From NCBI GenBank assembly GCA_020740775.1, contig JAHEWK010000008.1:248001-312000 (forward strand): 64,000 bases of DNA. Reading direction: 5' to 3'. Of the stretch, positions 35,750 through 46,877 are shown in pieces (positions within the stretch are counted from its first letter, which is position 1; every line of letters begins with the position of its first letter). The position numbers and the translations under genes were made by a program. The stretch is from Ilyonectria destructans. Its lineage: Eukaryota > Ascomycota > Sordariomycetes > Hypocreales > Nectriaceae. The notes below the pieces were generated by a model. The model did not search any database. It had not been told where the DNA came from and saw nothing but the letters and a program-made list of their open reading frames with translations.

Positions 35750-36574
35750 GACGAATGTGAGTTGGGTGGGTATATGGGTGTAAGTCGGGTGAGATGGAGC
35801 CTCAAAAGGTAGCGAAGTTGGGCCCGTTAGTTGTTCGTGATCTTCCGAGCGACAATCGAATCGATCTAGAGATGTCTTTTTCAAGGTGGTTTGAAAGGTG
35901 TTTGCTGTTGAAACTGGAATGTGTAGATGGAGCAGATCTCAAACCGCCACTAGGAGGAGGCAGAGGCGCTATATACATGCATCCACCAAAGCGGATTCTT
36001 GCTCAACCCCGTCCTGAGCCCAGTGAAACTTTTTCGGGCGGGTCGATTGGTAACCATGCTTTGAAAGCAAGCACCTTTTTTCTATTGGGTTTGTCGGGGG
36101 AATACCAAATGAATTGGCCAGCAGCGCGCGCGAGCAGGACTCATCCCCTGGCTAACTCTACAAGGTGGAGAAAGCTAGCGACCCAGCGGCCTGGGAGCGC
36201 GCCGAGACTATTCGTACAGTTAGGCAGAGGCAATACCCTTGAACGAGAACGACAGAGAGTAACTTACCCGCGCGGCGAGTCGGGGCCGAATTTGACTCGG
36301 ATCCATGTCGCCCCCTGCAACGACGTCGTAGAGTCGTGCAGCTCTGCGCTCGGAATCTATCCCGCCCGCTGTGGGCCTGTTCGTCGCCGCTCAAAGGAGC
36401 CAGCGCGGCCAATCAGCGTCCTTGACGCCGGCCTTGCGAATCTTGGCTTTGGGTGGCTTTCAGAAGCCCCACTTACCGCCCGCTATGGCAGATGGGGTAT
36501 GGCGCTGTCTCTTAAAAATGCATTTTGTTCCAGCGCCATCAAGGGCGGAGATTGGAGACGTTTTGAAAAATGAA

Positions 36575-36634
36575 AAATAAAACAATAAAATAAAACAATA
36601 AATAAAATAAAACAATAAAATAAAACAATAAAAA
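36575..36634. repeat. AAAATAAAACAAT-type AT-rich tandem repeat
   Basis: About four to five imperfect units of roughly 13 bases (AAAATAAAACAAT), non-coding. Confidence 0.85.
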
Positions 36635-37266
36635 ATCTGTAATGGCATTTCTTGGCACAGTATTAGACCCATCTCGTTGAATTTCCCATTGAATTTTCAC
36701 TTTTGTTGCTTTCCGGCAAGACGGTATACCATCGACTGCAGCGGAGATCATCTCACCAAAGGTTGCTCCGAATCCCTTACAAAGTCGTCGGATGAGTGCC
36801 CTAGCAAAGTTCAAGTTCGCATTCGCATTCGAAATGACATCACCCATCCAACATCAACGCGGAACTTCCGCTTAGCAAATCTGTAATTATGTCTTGATAA
36901 TCCATCTGACAAAGAATTGTTGACACATGCTCGCGCGCGCCTCAAACTCCATGGCTCGACCTGTATCCAACCTCTAAGACTTAAGCTAGCCAATCAGCAG
37001 CCTCCCAATCCGACGAATGCTTCCTGATTCGGTATGTCGGTTGCGAGTCAGCACTTGGGCTTGGGCTAGACAGCTTGAGCCCCTGTGAACACGCGAGCCG
37101 GCATCATGCTACGGAGTAGACAAGTGCCGAATGCTTCTTGGCGAATGGTGATCGGCTTGGGGGCCATTGTAAACAAGCCACCCATCTGTCGTTTTGAAGG
37201 TTAGCAGTGACAATAGCTATGGTGGGGAGGTAACCACCCTGGCTGATCGAAGTAGGCGCGTGGGCT

Positions 37267-37308
37267 ACTGCGGAGTTCGCACTGCGGAGTTTGGACTGCG
37301 GAGTTTGA
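37267..37308. repeat. 14-base tandem repeat, three units
   Basis: Three near-identical units starting ACTGCGGAGTT at 37267, 37281 and 37295, differing in the last three bases. Confidence 0.85.
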
Positions 37309-38097
37309 CCGGCAGGGTGACGCAAACATTCATAGATTCCGCGGGACGGAATCGAACTTCAGATGCTCGGAGAGGGGTTCGGGCCATTTAATAGGCCATT
37401 CCGGCGGTCCGGAGACTCTAGTAATTAAGCAGCGGCATGTACAGTATTTAGATCCCCAGTTCCCGCCAGTGTTGGGGCTGCTGTTGAGTGACAAAGAGCG
37501 TCCTGGGTAACACAAGACAGTGGTTTCTAGCTACGATAATGGCTTCGCCGAGAGATGCCCTCGAGTGGCCGATGGAATGGCTAAATGATACGCCAGCCAT
37601 CCGCTACATTGGCATTGAAGAGTATGTCCAACCATCCCAAGGTGCCAAAGACTGGAGATGCATTTGACCAACGCTCGGCCTCCAGGGTCAACCAATCAAA
37701 TCCCCGTTTACCTTCATGAGCGGATAAATGTATGAGATGTTCGTTTATTTCATGACACGATGGGCCAGTATCTAATAAGGCAAGCATTGTAGATTGTAGA
37801 TCGGCGCATCTGCTGTTGTAGCAACGAGACTCTCCAATGCCAAGCCCACCAAGTTACCTGATTAGCTCAACGGCGGGGGTCTAGTCGCGGGGCAAATCGG
37901 GGTAGACCCCTGCGTAAAGTGTAAATATGCACGTATCGGAAACGCCGATAAGATTTCGGCGTGGCTTATCGGGCGGGCAAAAATTAAAAAAGTACCATCA
38001 CCGCTCTCAGCTGGAAGACGTAGCTCGAGGTCTTCTTGACCATTACCGATCCTGGCGACACTTGACACACAGTCGAACCTTACAACTACAATACACC

Positions 38098-39110
38098 ATG
38101 GTTTTGAAACGGAAAATCGGTTCTGCGGGTCTGCAGCGACGTGTGAAGCCCAGGCGGGAGGACGATTGGGAGATGGACCACGATGGCAGCCAAGCTTCGT
38201 CGAGCGACGACGAGGTTGAAGAGCAAGGAACTCGGCGCCGCGACCAGAAGGATGCCGATGACAGCGACAATGAAAGCGGGTCTGAACCTGAATCTGGCTC
38301 CGACCAAGAATCCGAGGTAAGCACTACCCTCAATCAATTCCATCCACTCTCGCATGCTCACCATTCTCCCAGGACGATGATCAAGAACCAGCCGCCCCCA
38401 ATGTTGACCTCACCTCCATCTCCTTCGGCGCTCTCGCAAAGGCCCAAGCCTCACTTCCTCCCTCCCAGCGCAAATCCAAGTCCTCCGAGGCTGCTGCCAC
38501 CGCCGACACCTCCGCACGCAAAGACGACCCCCCTCCCCGCAAGCCCACCCGCTCCAAGAACGACCCGACTCCCAAGCGCTCCTCCAAGCACGCCCCCCAG
38601 GAGCAATCCTCAAAGCGTCCCGTCTCCCGTCTCCGCGAGATCATCCCGGACACCCGGCGGCAGGCCCGCGACCCACGCTTCGACCCCCTCGCCGGCCCCC
38701 TCGACGAGGCTAAGGCTAGCAAGGCTTACGCCTTCCTCGACGAGTACCGCGACAGCGAGATGGCCGACCTCCGCATTCAGATCAAGAAGACCAAGGACCC
38801 CGAAGCCAAGGACGCCCTCAAGCGCCAGCTGCTCTCCATGGAATCGAAGAGGAAGTCTCGCGTGCGCCGGGAGGAGGCGGACAACCTGCTGCGCGAGCAC
38901 CGTCAGCGCGAAAAGGACCTCGTTGCCCAGGGCAAGACGCCGTTCTACCTGAAGAAGAGCGAGCAGAAGAAGCAGGTCCTCGTAGACCGCTATGCCAGCA
39001 TGAGCAAGGGCCAGGTCAACCGCGCCATCGAGCGCAAGCGCAAGAAGGTTGCGGGCAAGGAGAAGAAGGAGATGGGTTCATTGGAGCGATTCAGGGGGGG
39101 CCGTGGTTAA
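38098..39110 (+). CDS. RRP36: rRNA biogenesis protein Rrp36
   Basis: Nucleolar protein of 318 residues in the 90S/SSU processome, needed for early 18S rRNA processing. Exons 38098-38316 and 38373-39110 flank a 56-base intron in phase 0. The N-terminal third is basic then very acidic (DDEVEEQ, DSDNESGSEPESGSD). A Ser/Lys/Pro-rich linker follows. The conserved domain (about residues 160-318) begins RDPRFDPLAG and contains AYAFLDEYRDSE, RREEADNLLREHRQREK and the family hallmark GKTPFYLKKSEQKK. It ends with ALERKRKK-like basic residues and RFRGGRG. Coiled-coil content is high. Convergent with the Coq8-type gene, 198 bases away. Confidence 0.93.
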
Positions 39111-39308
39111 GAGGGTACCTCGGAATGAGGATTCCATCGTTACCAGCTCACTTATGTTGGAGGGGGGCATTGTGTGCCCAGACCCGTCTTTTGTCATCTA
39201 TGATTATATACCCCAAACCCCGTTTAGACGGTCTAACGCTGGTGTTACACACACATATGGTAGATATATGTTACAAGGTGGTTATACAGTGGATAAAGTA
39301 GAGTTTTC

Positions 39309-41585
39309 TTAAGCTCCCTGAGAGTAGCCCCCCTTGGCCAGGGCCTCCACGAACATCTCGCGGCAGCGCACCTTACTACCAAGCCTCGCGCATAGCAGGA
39401 ACGCACCGCTGAGCTTGCGGTGCAGACTATATGTCTCCTCGGGCGGGGGCGCCAGCCGCTCGTGCAGCATGACGGGGATCAGGGCCTTGACACGCTCAGT
39501 AATGGTCTGGTCCTTGAAGTCGTAAACCTCGGGTGCTGAGGCGAGGAACGGTTCCGCAAGCGTGAGCACCGACTGCGTGTGGGCCTCGATCATGACCTTG
39601 CTCTCATGGCCCGTCAGGTAGCCCAGGCTCTCGGAGAGCGTCTTGACGGCGGCGTGGTCAGAGCGAGAGGCGGCCTCAAGCAGCTGGACGTACTGCGCTA
39701 CGAAGGCGTCAGGGTACTCGCGGGAGGCGCCAAAATCGAGCAGCTCGAGCATTTTGGTGTCCGGGTTGTAGAGGAAGTTTGTCCAGTTGGGGTCGGTCTG
39801 CATGAACTTGAACTCTGTGATTTCGCGGAGACAGAGACGCAGGATGTGCGAGCCGATCCAATCACGCTGCTCCTGGGTAAAGGACTTGATACGCGTGACG
39901 CCAGTGCCATCCATCCAGTCCATGGTGATGACCTGCTTGCCCGAGGCCTCGGGGTAGACAGTTGGGACGAGAAAGACATCCTGCTGCGAGCCTAGGTGCT
40001 CCTTGTAGCGCGTAGCGCACTCGGCTTCACGAGAATAGTCGCACTCCCAGCCGAGCTCGAGTCGGGCGTTGTCGATGGTCTTGTTGAGGTATAGGCCCTT
40101 GGGTAGGAGCTTGGTGGCCGTGAGGAGAATGCCAAGGTTGTCGAGGTCTGAGTTGATGGAGTCGGCGACACCAGGAAACTGGATCTTGACGGCGACTCGC
40201 TGACCGTTGGACTTGAGGACGGCCTTGTGAACCTGGCCAATGGAGGCGGCCGCAATGGGCTTCTCCTCGAACTCGCTATACAGCTCTCGCCAGTCGGCTC
40301 CAAGATTGGCTGAGAGCACGCGGTCACGCTGCCAGGCAGGCATGTAGTCGGCGCGGTCCTGGACACGCTGCAGCACCTCCTGTATGGGGGCCGGCAGCAT
40401 CTTGGTGTCCTGGAAGCTCATCATCTGGCCGATCTTGAGGGCGGCGCCGCGCATGCGCGAGAGCTTGGCAACCAGGCGCTCCATGTTGGCACCGCTGAGG
40501 AGGACGGAGCCCTGACCGCCACCGCCAAAGGCTCTGCTGACGCTCTCCGTCATGGCACCTCCGAGCAAGCCTGCGGCGAGGCCTCCATAGTTCCACATGC
40601 GGCTAATTCGTGATGCTGGGACTGCGGACTCTCGGAGAGCGTGTATGGGGGTAGGTCGTGGCGTAGGGCTGCCGGTTGGTTCCCTTGAGGGGGGAACGAC
40701 ACTGCCATCGACTTTGCTCGTCTCCGATGGTGCCGGGCTGCTGGTTTGTGGACGAACGGAGGCAGCTTCACTTATCCCAGGGTTTGCCACAGGTTCGGCT
40801 GGCACTGATCTAGCTGCTACTGATTCAGCTGGCACTGATTCAGCTGGCACTGATTCAGCTGGCACTGGTTCAGCTACCACTGGTTCAGCTACCACTGGTT
40901 CAGCTGCCCCAAGAGGTTCCTCCTTAGGTTTGCTCTCAGACTCCTGAGACTTTGGGGCAGCTGGTGCAGAGCTCTCCGCGTGTTGCACGAGCGGAGGCCG
41001 ACCCCAATGCCGCAGAGGATGTTCCTTGGCAGGGCCTCCAGCCCGTGGGCGCCGATCCGCAGGTGCAGATCTTCCTTCTTTCCGTAGCGAGTCTAGAATT
41101 TTAGATCCTCGAGTGGTGTGGAAGATGTTGACGTCGATTCCGGTAGGCAGGTCGAGCTCCTCCTTTGCTTGGTCCTGTTGGGCTCTCGCTTGGTTCAAGC
41201 TTGAGACGGCTTCAGCGAAGTGGTCTATCTTTGGCTGCGCAGGCTCAATTTTGGGCTCCGGCTTAATACCCTGCGCCTTTACAGTCGTTCGTCCTAGATC
41301 TTGCGAGCTCTCGTGTGCGGGCTTCGTTTCGTGCGCTTCCGGCGCATCCCGTTGAATGGCCTCATCACCCTCGGCGTCCTTCTCCACGCTCGACTGGCCT
41401 CTCTCCTCCGATGCTTCAGGCCGGGATGCCTTTTGCGCAGCTCTGCTCCTAAACGCTCCGGCTACGCTCGACGTCCGGCTGAAATTGTCGAGCTGCCGGC
41501 TCCGGAGGGCGACATGCTTGGCGGCGACGGACCGGGAGGCATTGAGGACGGCCGCGAGGTCGATGGCGAAGTCGACGAACCTCAT
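39309..41585 (-). CDS. COQ8: Coq8/ADCK-type atypical kinase (ABC1/UbiB family)
   Basis: Mitochondrial ATPase/kinase-like protein of 758 residues supporting coenzyme Q synthesis. The family core starts near residue 325 with RISRMWNYGGLAAGLLGGA. It contains the KxGQ motif (ALKIGQMMSFQD), the alanine-rich loop AAASIGQVH, the nucleotide-binding VAVKIQFPG lysine, ELGWECDYSREAE, QTDPNWTNFL and LLDFGASREYPDA, which are the UbiB-family hallmarks. The first ~40 residues (RFVDFAIDLAAVLNASRS) could be a mitochondrial presequence. Residues of about 45-320 form a long, low-complexity linker that includes a minisatellite-encoded VPAES-type repeat. No intron is needed. Convergent with RRP36. Confidence 0.92.
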   Translation of the reverse strand: MRFVDFAIDLAAVLNASRSVAAKHVALRSRQLDNFSRTSSVAGAFRSRAAQKASRPEASEERGQSSVEKDAEGDEAIQRDAPEAHETKPAHESSQDLGRTTVKAQGIKPEPKIEPAQPKIDHFAEAVSSLNQARAQQDQAKEELDLPTGIDVNIFHTTRGSKILDSLRKEGRSAPADRRPRAGGPAKEHPLRHWGRPPLVQHAESSAPAAPKSQESESKPKEEPLGAAEPVVAEPVVAEPVPAESVPAESVPAESVAARSVPAEPVANPGISEAASVRPQTSSPAPSETSKVDGSVVPPSREPTGSPTPRPTPIHALRESAVPASRISRMWNYGGLAAGLLGGAMTESVSRAFGGGGQGSVLLSGANMERLVAKLSRMRGAALKIGQMMSFQDTKMLPAPIQEVLQRVQDRADYMPAWQRDRVLSANLGADWRELYSEFEEKPIAAASIGQVHKAVLKSNGQRVAVKIQFPGVADSINSDLDNLGILLTATKLLPKGLYLNKTIDNARLELGWECDYSREAECATRYKEHLGSQQDVFLVPTVYPEASGKQVITMDWMDGTGVTRIKSFTQEQRDWIGSHILRLCLREITEFKFMQTDPNWTNFLYNPDTKMLELLDFGASREYPDAFVAQYVQLLEAASRSDHAAVKTLSESLGYLTGHESKVMIEAHTQSVLTLAEPFLASAPEVYDFKDQTITERVKALIPVMLHERLAPPPEETYSLHRKLSGAFLLCARLGSKVRCREMFVEALAKGGYSQGA
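40801..40905 (-). repeat. in-frame 15-base minisatellite within the Coq8-type gene
   Basis: Seven 15-base units of the form GGCACTGATTCAGCT (plus strand) with a few substitutions, encoding five-residue repeats such as VPAES, VPAEP and VVAEP. The unit length keeps the reading frame. Confidence 0.93.
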
Positions 41586-42259
41586 GAGGGCTGGGGGGCT
41601 ACGCGGCCTCGAGTGACGGGGCGCGCATCGACAGGCGAGTTCGGTATGGCGTGCTGGTGTCGATTACCAGGTGGTCGCGGGTTAACGAATTGATTGGAGT
41701 TGCTCGCCAAAAAGTTGCCATGATCCAATTGATAGGACATGCAACTAAGGGGGCTCAAAACGGGATCAAATACATCACAGCTGCAATAGAGCTACACACT
41801 TCGTCCGAAACAGAGAATTTTACTAAGGATCAAGATTCCACTATAAAAAATCCTTTGAAATAGCTTGTTTCATTTATCTAATATTTTCTTATTGCAAAGT
41901 GGCAGGTGTTATCTTTCTTGGTTATCCACCACCCACCACTTCTAGCATAAAGATTTGGGTTCGCCTTTACATAAGTAAGGATCGCAGGTTAGATCAAGCT
42001 ATCGCTAATCAAAAAAATATCCAAAGACTCCATAGTCATAAGCGCCGGCGGTCATGTCACTGACACCGCCTCCTGCATATAGTGTTGCGCCCTGCCATGT
42101 CTTCTACCGGTGTCGGACAATCAGTGCACTTGTGATGGGCAATTTGATAGTCTCATTTTAGTGTTGTAGCTCCGCGGAAGATGGTGTGATGCGTTTCTTA
42201 GTACCAGGTCAGTACCGATTCGGCATATTAATGTTGTGCTGTAACGCCACGTTCCATCT
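41586..42259. other. Coq8-type promoter and 3' flank of ESS2
   Basis: 674 bases, AT-rich between 41800 and 42050, no gene seen. Confidence 0.5.
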
Positions 42260-43615
42260 TCACCCATTCGATCCCGGTTTCGAGCTTGTCCTGCTAACGG
42301 ACCTCAAGAGTGATCCCCTCGGTTTCATCGGTGTCGACTGACCGAACGAGCTTCCCGAGCCCCTATTTCCCGGAGTGCCAACCTTGCTCCATAGCCTCTG
42401 CGCCGCAGGTGTCAACCCTCCCGAGACCCGTGGGCTACTTGGAAATTTTGGTACTGGTGTCTTGTCGACTCTTCCGGTGAGTCCATTTCTTGATGCCTCT
42501 TTTTTCGATTTTGATATCCGATCAACCATACGCTCATGTAAAGTTTCTCTCTCCCGCTGCTCCTGTAGCCTGAAGGGATTTATCGAAGCATCACCGGGAC
42601 CTAGGTTGATGATTGGTACAGGTGAGGTTGTTTCAGGCTCGTCATCCTCATCGTCGACGAAGGAGTATCCATTGACCCTTGGCGTCTCTCCGCCACCCAC
42701 CACACTCGAGTCTTGGTCCTCGCGACGTGGTTTCCCTGCAATAGCATCGCGTACTGCGGACAAGGTGGGAGAGGGTGGCCGCGCAGGAATATGAGGTTGC
42801 GGCATCCTAGTGTTCTCGTATACAATAGACTTGGGTGCCATCTTGGAAGTCTCCTCAGCCCTTTGTGAGACCGTGACAACGCCGTCTTCAACGCCGTCTG
42901 GGCCAAACATGAGGTTGTTCCTGGGCTGGGCATTCCAAGTATCTGGCCGAGCCGGGCGATCGTCCTTGTCTTTGATAGCCAACAGGTCACGCTTGTGGCC
43001 GTCATCTACAAGGCTGCGTGTCTGGCCCAGTCTGTCTCGGACCTCCTTTTGCTTGATCATCTGTTTTGATGGGAGCTTGTTGCCGCGCCAGAGCCAGGCA
43101 TACTTGTCGGCCTTCTTCTGGTTCTGTTTGTCGACGAGCTTGTAGAAGCTCTCGTTGTCCTCGCTGGTGTATGTCTCTTGGAACTTGGAGAGACTCATGT
43201 TTGTATTTAGGCGTGGCCGCGGCGGTGCAACGGTAGAGGCGACCGAGGCCGGGGTGTCTGCGCCATAGGCGGACGGGGTGCGGTCTCCATTCATAATCGG
43301 CCTGCCCTGCGACTGCGAAGTTGGTTTTTGTCGCCCGGGAGTCATGACCTGCTGCAGCCTCCGACCAGCGCTTGAGATCCAGGCTGCATCCTTAGACTCG
43401 AGCGCGTCCAGGTACTCTTGCTGGGTCTCGGTCTCAAGCAGTCCAGGGAAGAAGTCACGGGCGATGATTTGTGAGAGAGTCTCGGTGTATGAGTCTTCGT
43501 CGAGGACCTTCTTGGGGCGCTTGATCTTCTTTGCTGCGGGCGGCGGCGGCATCAACTCCATCTCGGCCCTCTTGCGGATCAGGGCACTGGAGGTACCCGG
43601 TTGCGATGGATCCAT
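42260..43615 (-). CDS. ESS2: Ess2/DGCR14 nuclear protein (spliceosome-associated)
   Basis: Nuclear protein of 451 residues, a component of late spliceosomes in animals and fission yeast (Bis1). Single exon. The start at 43615 gives MDPSQPGTSSALIRKRAE, the usual Ess2 beginning; the frame upstream lacks conserved residues. Family landmarks are KKVLDEDSYTETLSQIIARD, FFPGLLETETQQEYLDALE, the MSLSKFQETYTSEDNESF segment, KYAWLW, NNLMFGPDG, IVYENTRM and, near the C-terminus, SPRVSGGLTPAAQRLWSK. The tail is Ser/Arg/Lys-rich. Divergent from PP5, with an 870-base shared region. Confidence 0.92.
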   Translation of the reverse strand: MDPSQPGTSSALIRKRAEMELMPPPPAAKKIKRPKKVLDEDSYTETLSQIIARDFFPGLLETETQQEYLDALESKDAAWISSAGRRLQQVMTPGRQKPTSQSQGRPIMNGDRTPSAYGADTPASVASTVAPPRPRLNTNMSLSKFQETYTSEDNESFYKLVDKQNQKKADKYAWLWRGNKLPSKQMIKQKEVRDRLGQTRSLVDDGHKRDLLAIKDKDDRPARPDTWNAQPRNNLMFGPDGVEDGVVTVSQRAEETSKMAPKSIVYENTRMPQPHIPARPPSPTLSAVRDAIAGKPRREDQDSSVVGGGETPRVNGYSFVDDEDDEPETTSPVPIINLGPGDASINPFRLQEQRERETLHERMVDRISKSKKEASRNGLTGRVDKTPVPKFPSSPRVSGGLTPAAQRLWSKVGTPGNRGSGSSFGQSTPMKPRGSLLRSVSRTSSKPGSNG

Positions 43616-44485
43616 GATGGCGCGAGTCAGCGATACGACGAGCACTGTGGGTAAAGGAGGCGTCTAGAATCCCGCGACCGAGCCCTGAGGACAAAGGAAT
43701 GGGTTGAGAGAGAAGAAGGCTCCGGTGGGAGCTCACTACAGACTCTCGCCAGAGCTGCCTAATGCGACGTTGAAAGAGAGCCTGCGGCGGAGGCATAGCC
43801 AAGGCCATTAGTGGGGCCGTGAACATGTGGGCGCGGCGCCCGTCGCGATCTATGCATATGCAACTATCCGATCTCGGCCGGCTGCCCTCTGTCGTTGGCT
43901 GGGCTTCCTGCGGGTGGCGATCGATCGGTCGAGGCGACTCCAGGGCCGAACTCGCCATGTGCTGTGCTGGGTGGCTCACGCTAGAGATTACTGGTTTGGG
44001 CCAAGCCGGTAGTTAGGGCACCCGTCGCCTGGAGTGGCCTGTAGCGACCGGGCTTGGCCAGTAAGACGCCCTTTGTCCAGCGTGTCCAGCGTACAATAGG
44101 GTACACAGAGGGCCTCAATGGCGCTGGGTCCGGGGCCTGGAAGCTTCGCCCGTCCCGCTCCACCAAACGCCGCCAAAAGCCCAAAAGTCTTGCAGCCTCT
44201 CCCTCCTCCCGCCGTGAACCATTGATTCTTCGACTTTCGGCAGCCTCGCCAACCCTTGACGTGCCCCCAGCAGAGTTCCAGACGCTTCTCTCGCGCGCCT
44301 TCTCTTCGTCTCGACAAGCGTCTTTCCCAGTCGAAGTAGGAAGCGCTTGCTGCCGTGCTCGGCGCATTCTATCCAGCATCTCGGAGCCCGAGTTCCACCC
44401 CCGACCTGCATCTCGAGCTTCCCCACGTTCGCCCCTCGTCGAATCCTCCTCGAACCCTCCTCACAACTCCCTCTCCTCGTTCACC
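43616..44485. promoter_or_regulatory. shared divergent promoter of ESS2 and PP5
   Basis: 870 bases between two divergent starts. The frame in front of the PP5 start is open back to 44054 but has no ATG, so it is a leader rather than an N-terminal extension. Confidence 0.5.
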
Positions 44486-46284
44486 ATGTCGCAATCAGCC
44501 GTCGACCTGAAAAACCAGGGCAACAAGGCCTTCGCCGCTGGCGACTGGCCTACCGCCATCGATTTCTACTCCAAGGCCATCGGGCTCAACGACAAGGAGC
44601 CCACTTTCTTCACCAACCGTGCCCAGGTTTGCGACACCCATTCCCAGACGTTTGCGACTGCAACCGCGACGCTCGTATGCTAACTCGTGACCTCTCTGAA
44701 TCAATAGGCGCACATCAAGACCGAAGCCTATGGATACGCCATCGCCGATACGACGAGCGCCATCAAGCTCAACCCGAAGATGGTCAAGGTGGGCTACCCC
44801 TCCTTACAACCCAACCATGCTGGACGAACGCTGAAGTGAACTGTTGCACAATTTTTAGGCGTACTACCGACGAGGTTTGGCAAAGACGGCGATTTTGCGG
44901 CCCAAGGATGCCCTCGACGACTTCAAGGAGTGCGTCAAGCTTGACCCCGTTAACAAGGATGCCAAGCTCAGGCTGGAGGACTGCAAGAAGATTGTGCGAC
45001 AGCTAGCCTTCTTTGCGGCCATCGAGGTTGGCGATGAGCCATCCGCAGCCGAGGGTCTCGACGTGGACTCCATGGCTGTCGAGCCTGGGTACGACGGTGC
45101 TGAACTAGGAGACACCATGACTCAGGAGTTTATCGATGACATGACGGAGAGGTTTAAGACTGGCAAGAAGATCCACCGCAAGTACGTCTACCAGATTATT
45201 CTTGCCGTCAGGAAGATTGTCTATGAGGAGAACACCATGGTTGAGGTCGAGATCCCCGACGATGTCCAAATGACCGTCTGTGGTGACACACACGGTAAGA
45301 ACCCCTCCCCAGGCCCGCAGCACAACAAAGTCGCTGACATTTTCGCCAGGCCAATACTTTGATCTCATGGAGCTTTTCCGTCGTAACGGCACCCCTAACG
45401 ATAAGCACTGGTATCTGTTCAACGGTGACTTTGTGGATCGTGGCTCTTGGTCTACCGAGATCGCCCTGCTTCTCTACGCTTACAAGTGGCTGCGGCCCAA
45501 CAACTTCTTCCTGAACCGTGGAAACCACGAGACGGACGACATGAACCGCGCTTACGGTTTCGAGGGAGAGTGCAAGGCCAAGTATAACGAGAGGTGAGAT
45601 GACCCCTCATTCGAACCCCTGTCGCCCTATGCTGACAAGGCACAGAGTCTTCAAGCTATTCTCGGAGAGCTTCTCTGCCCTGGCGCTGGCTACTCTTATT
45701 GGCAAGAAGTACTTGGTCCTCCACGGAGGATTGTTCTCTGATGATAGTGTTACTCTGGATGACATTCGGAAACTGAACCGACACGGCCAGCGACAACCCG
45801 GCCAGTCCGGCTTGATGATGGAGATGCTCTGGACTGACCCTCAAGAGGAGCCTGGTCGTGGCCCCAGCAAGCGAGGTGTTGGTATGCAGTTTGGTCCCGA
45901 CATCACCAAGAAGTTCTGCGAAAACAACGGCCTCGAGGCTGTTATTCGCAGTCACGAAGTTCGCATGGACGGCTACGAGGTTCAGCACGATGGTCGGTGT
46001 ATCACCGGTATGTGACGTCGCAGAAATCCGCGGATGTCTTCAATTGCTGACAATTCTTAGTTTTCTCTGCGCCTAGATACTGCGACTCGACGGAGAACAG
46101 GGGTGCCTACATCAACATCGGCTCCGACTATAAGCTCCAGTTTGAGCAGTTCGACGCTGTGCCGCATCCTGATATCCGCCCGATGGTGAGTCCACTTTAC
46201 CCCTCGATGCACATGTCTCAGGATGAGAGCTAACCATATCCACAGGCGTATGCCCAAAGCTCCCTTATGTCCGGGTTGGTTTGA
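44486..46284 (+). CDS. PPT1: serine/threonine protein phosphatase 5 (PP5/Ppt1)
   Basis: TPR-containing PPP-family phosphatase of 475 residues that acts on Hsp90 and its clients. Seven exons: 44486-44626, 44708-44788, 44859-45294, 45350-45593, 45646-46007, 46061-46185 and 46246-46284. Two early donors are weaker (GTTTGC, GTGGGC). TPR repeats fill the first ~115 residues (LKNQGNKAFAAGDWPTAIDF, AYYRRGLAKTAIL). The catalytic domain shows the metal and catalytic motifs GDTHG, GDFVDRG, RGNHET, VLHGGLFS, IRSHEVRMDGYEV and TVFSAPRYCD. The last exon encodes only 12 residues and a stop (AYAQSSLMSGLV), matching the conserved PP5 C-terminal helix. Convergent with POP8, 164 bases away. Confidence 0.95.
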
Positions 46285-46448
46285 GGGGATGGGTAGGAGA
46301 CTTGTGTGGACGGCCAAGTCGAGGCATGTCCCGGGCGTCTGGGAACGGTGCATTTGTAAGGGCAGGTTGATGGAAATGTGCACATACATTTATACCCATC
46401 TAGATGAAAAAATGATGTTGGGTCTTGAGTTGAACAACCAATGCTGTT

Positions 46449-46877
46449 TCATGAGTTCCACAATCGGTCTTGGCCGTCAGTCCCAACCATGGCACCCAGC
46501 CAGTCCGAACACTGCCGGACTTGGAGTACACATTGGACGCCATTGTCGTTGATGCCCTTCCACGCTGTGATAGCAGCGGCAAAAGACCCCAGGTCCGGTC
46601 GCGGGATTCGCAGCCAACAGTGGCTCCCCTGGACCTTGAGGATATCGAGCGAGATGGCCACACCCGTGATGCCCAGGAACTGCCGCAGCGCCGTGGTGCA
46701 GTATGACTTGACCTGCAGATTGTCCAGCTCGACGGGTGCGCCGTCGGTGACGAGCTCAAGGTGGGCGTATGAGAAGGGCGGGGCCTTGATGGTGCAGGTA
46801 AGGATATCGTGTGATTTTTGTAGGTCTTTTTGCTGGAAAAGGGACTTTTGCGTCCCAGACTCTGTGGTTTCAGCCAT
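46449..46877 (-). CDS. POP8: RNase P/MRP subunit Pop8-like protein
   Basis: Small nuclear protein of 142 residues predicted to belong to RNase P and RNase MRP, which trim tRNA and rRNA precursors. Single exon. The start at 46877 (MAETTESGTQKS) is preferred; the open frame upstream adds 22 unconserved residues. Recognisable Pop8-type segments are DILTCTIKAPPFSYAHLELV, a Leu-rich helix ALRQFLGITGVAISLDILKV, and GSHCWLRIPRPDLGSFAAAI, an Alba/Pop5-like beta-alpha pattern. The family is poorly conserved in sequence, so the call rests on these and the length. Divergent from SPT4. Confidence 0.78.
   Translation of the reverse strand: MAETTESGTQKSLFQQKDLQKSHDILTCTIKAPPFSYAHLELVTDGAPVELDNLQVKSYCTTALRQFLGITGVAISLDILKVQGSHCWLRIPRPDLGSFAAAITAWKGINDNGVQCVLQVRQCSDWLGAMVGTDGQDRLWNS

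Larger units (their letters stand above)
35750..38097. other. 2.3 kb intergenic region with repeats
   Basis: It contains the AIF-like promoter (35750-36000), an AT-rich simple repeat (36575-36634), three tandem ACTGCGGAGTT-type units (37267-37308) and the Rrp36 promoter. At 37539 a short frame (MASPRDALEWPMEWLND) ends at a GTATGT donor (37622); joined to an acceptor at 37685 it gives only 38 residues. No supported gene. Confidence 0.45.

Noticed and set aside
37321..37380. tRNA-like T-loop (GGAATCGAACTT) on the complementary strand
   Set aside because: The flanking bases cannot form a five-pair T stem and no acceptor or anticodon arm is present.
37862..37930. tRNA A-box-like TAGCTCAACGG
   Set aside because: No B box or cloverleaf follows within the expected distance.
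44054..44485. In-frame extension ahead of PP5
   Set aside because: No ATG in this frame; PP5 proteins start at the MSQSAV-like residues before the first TPR.
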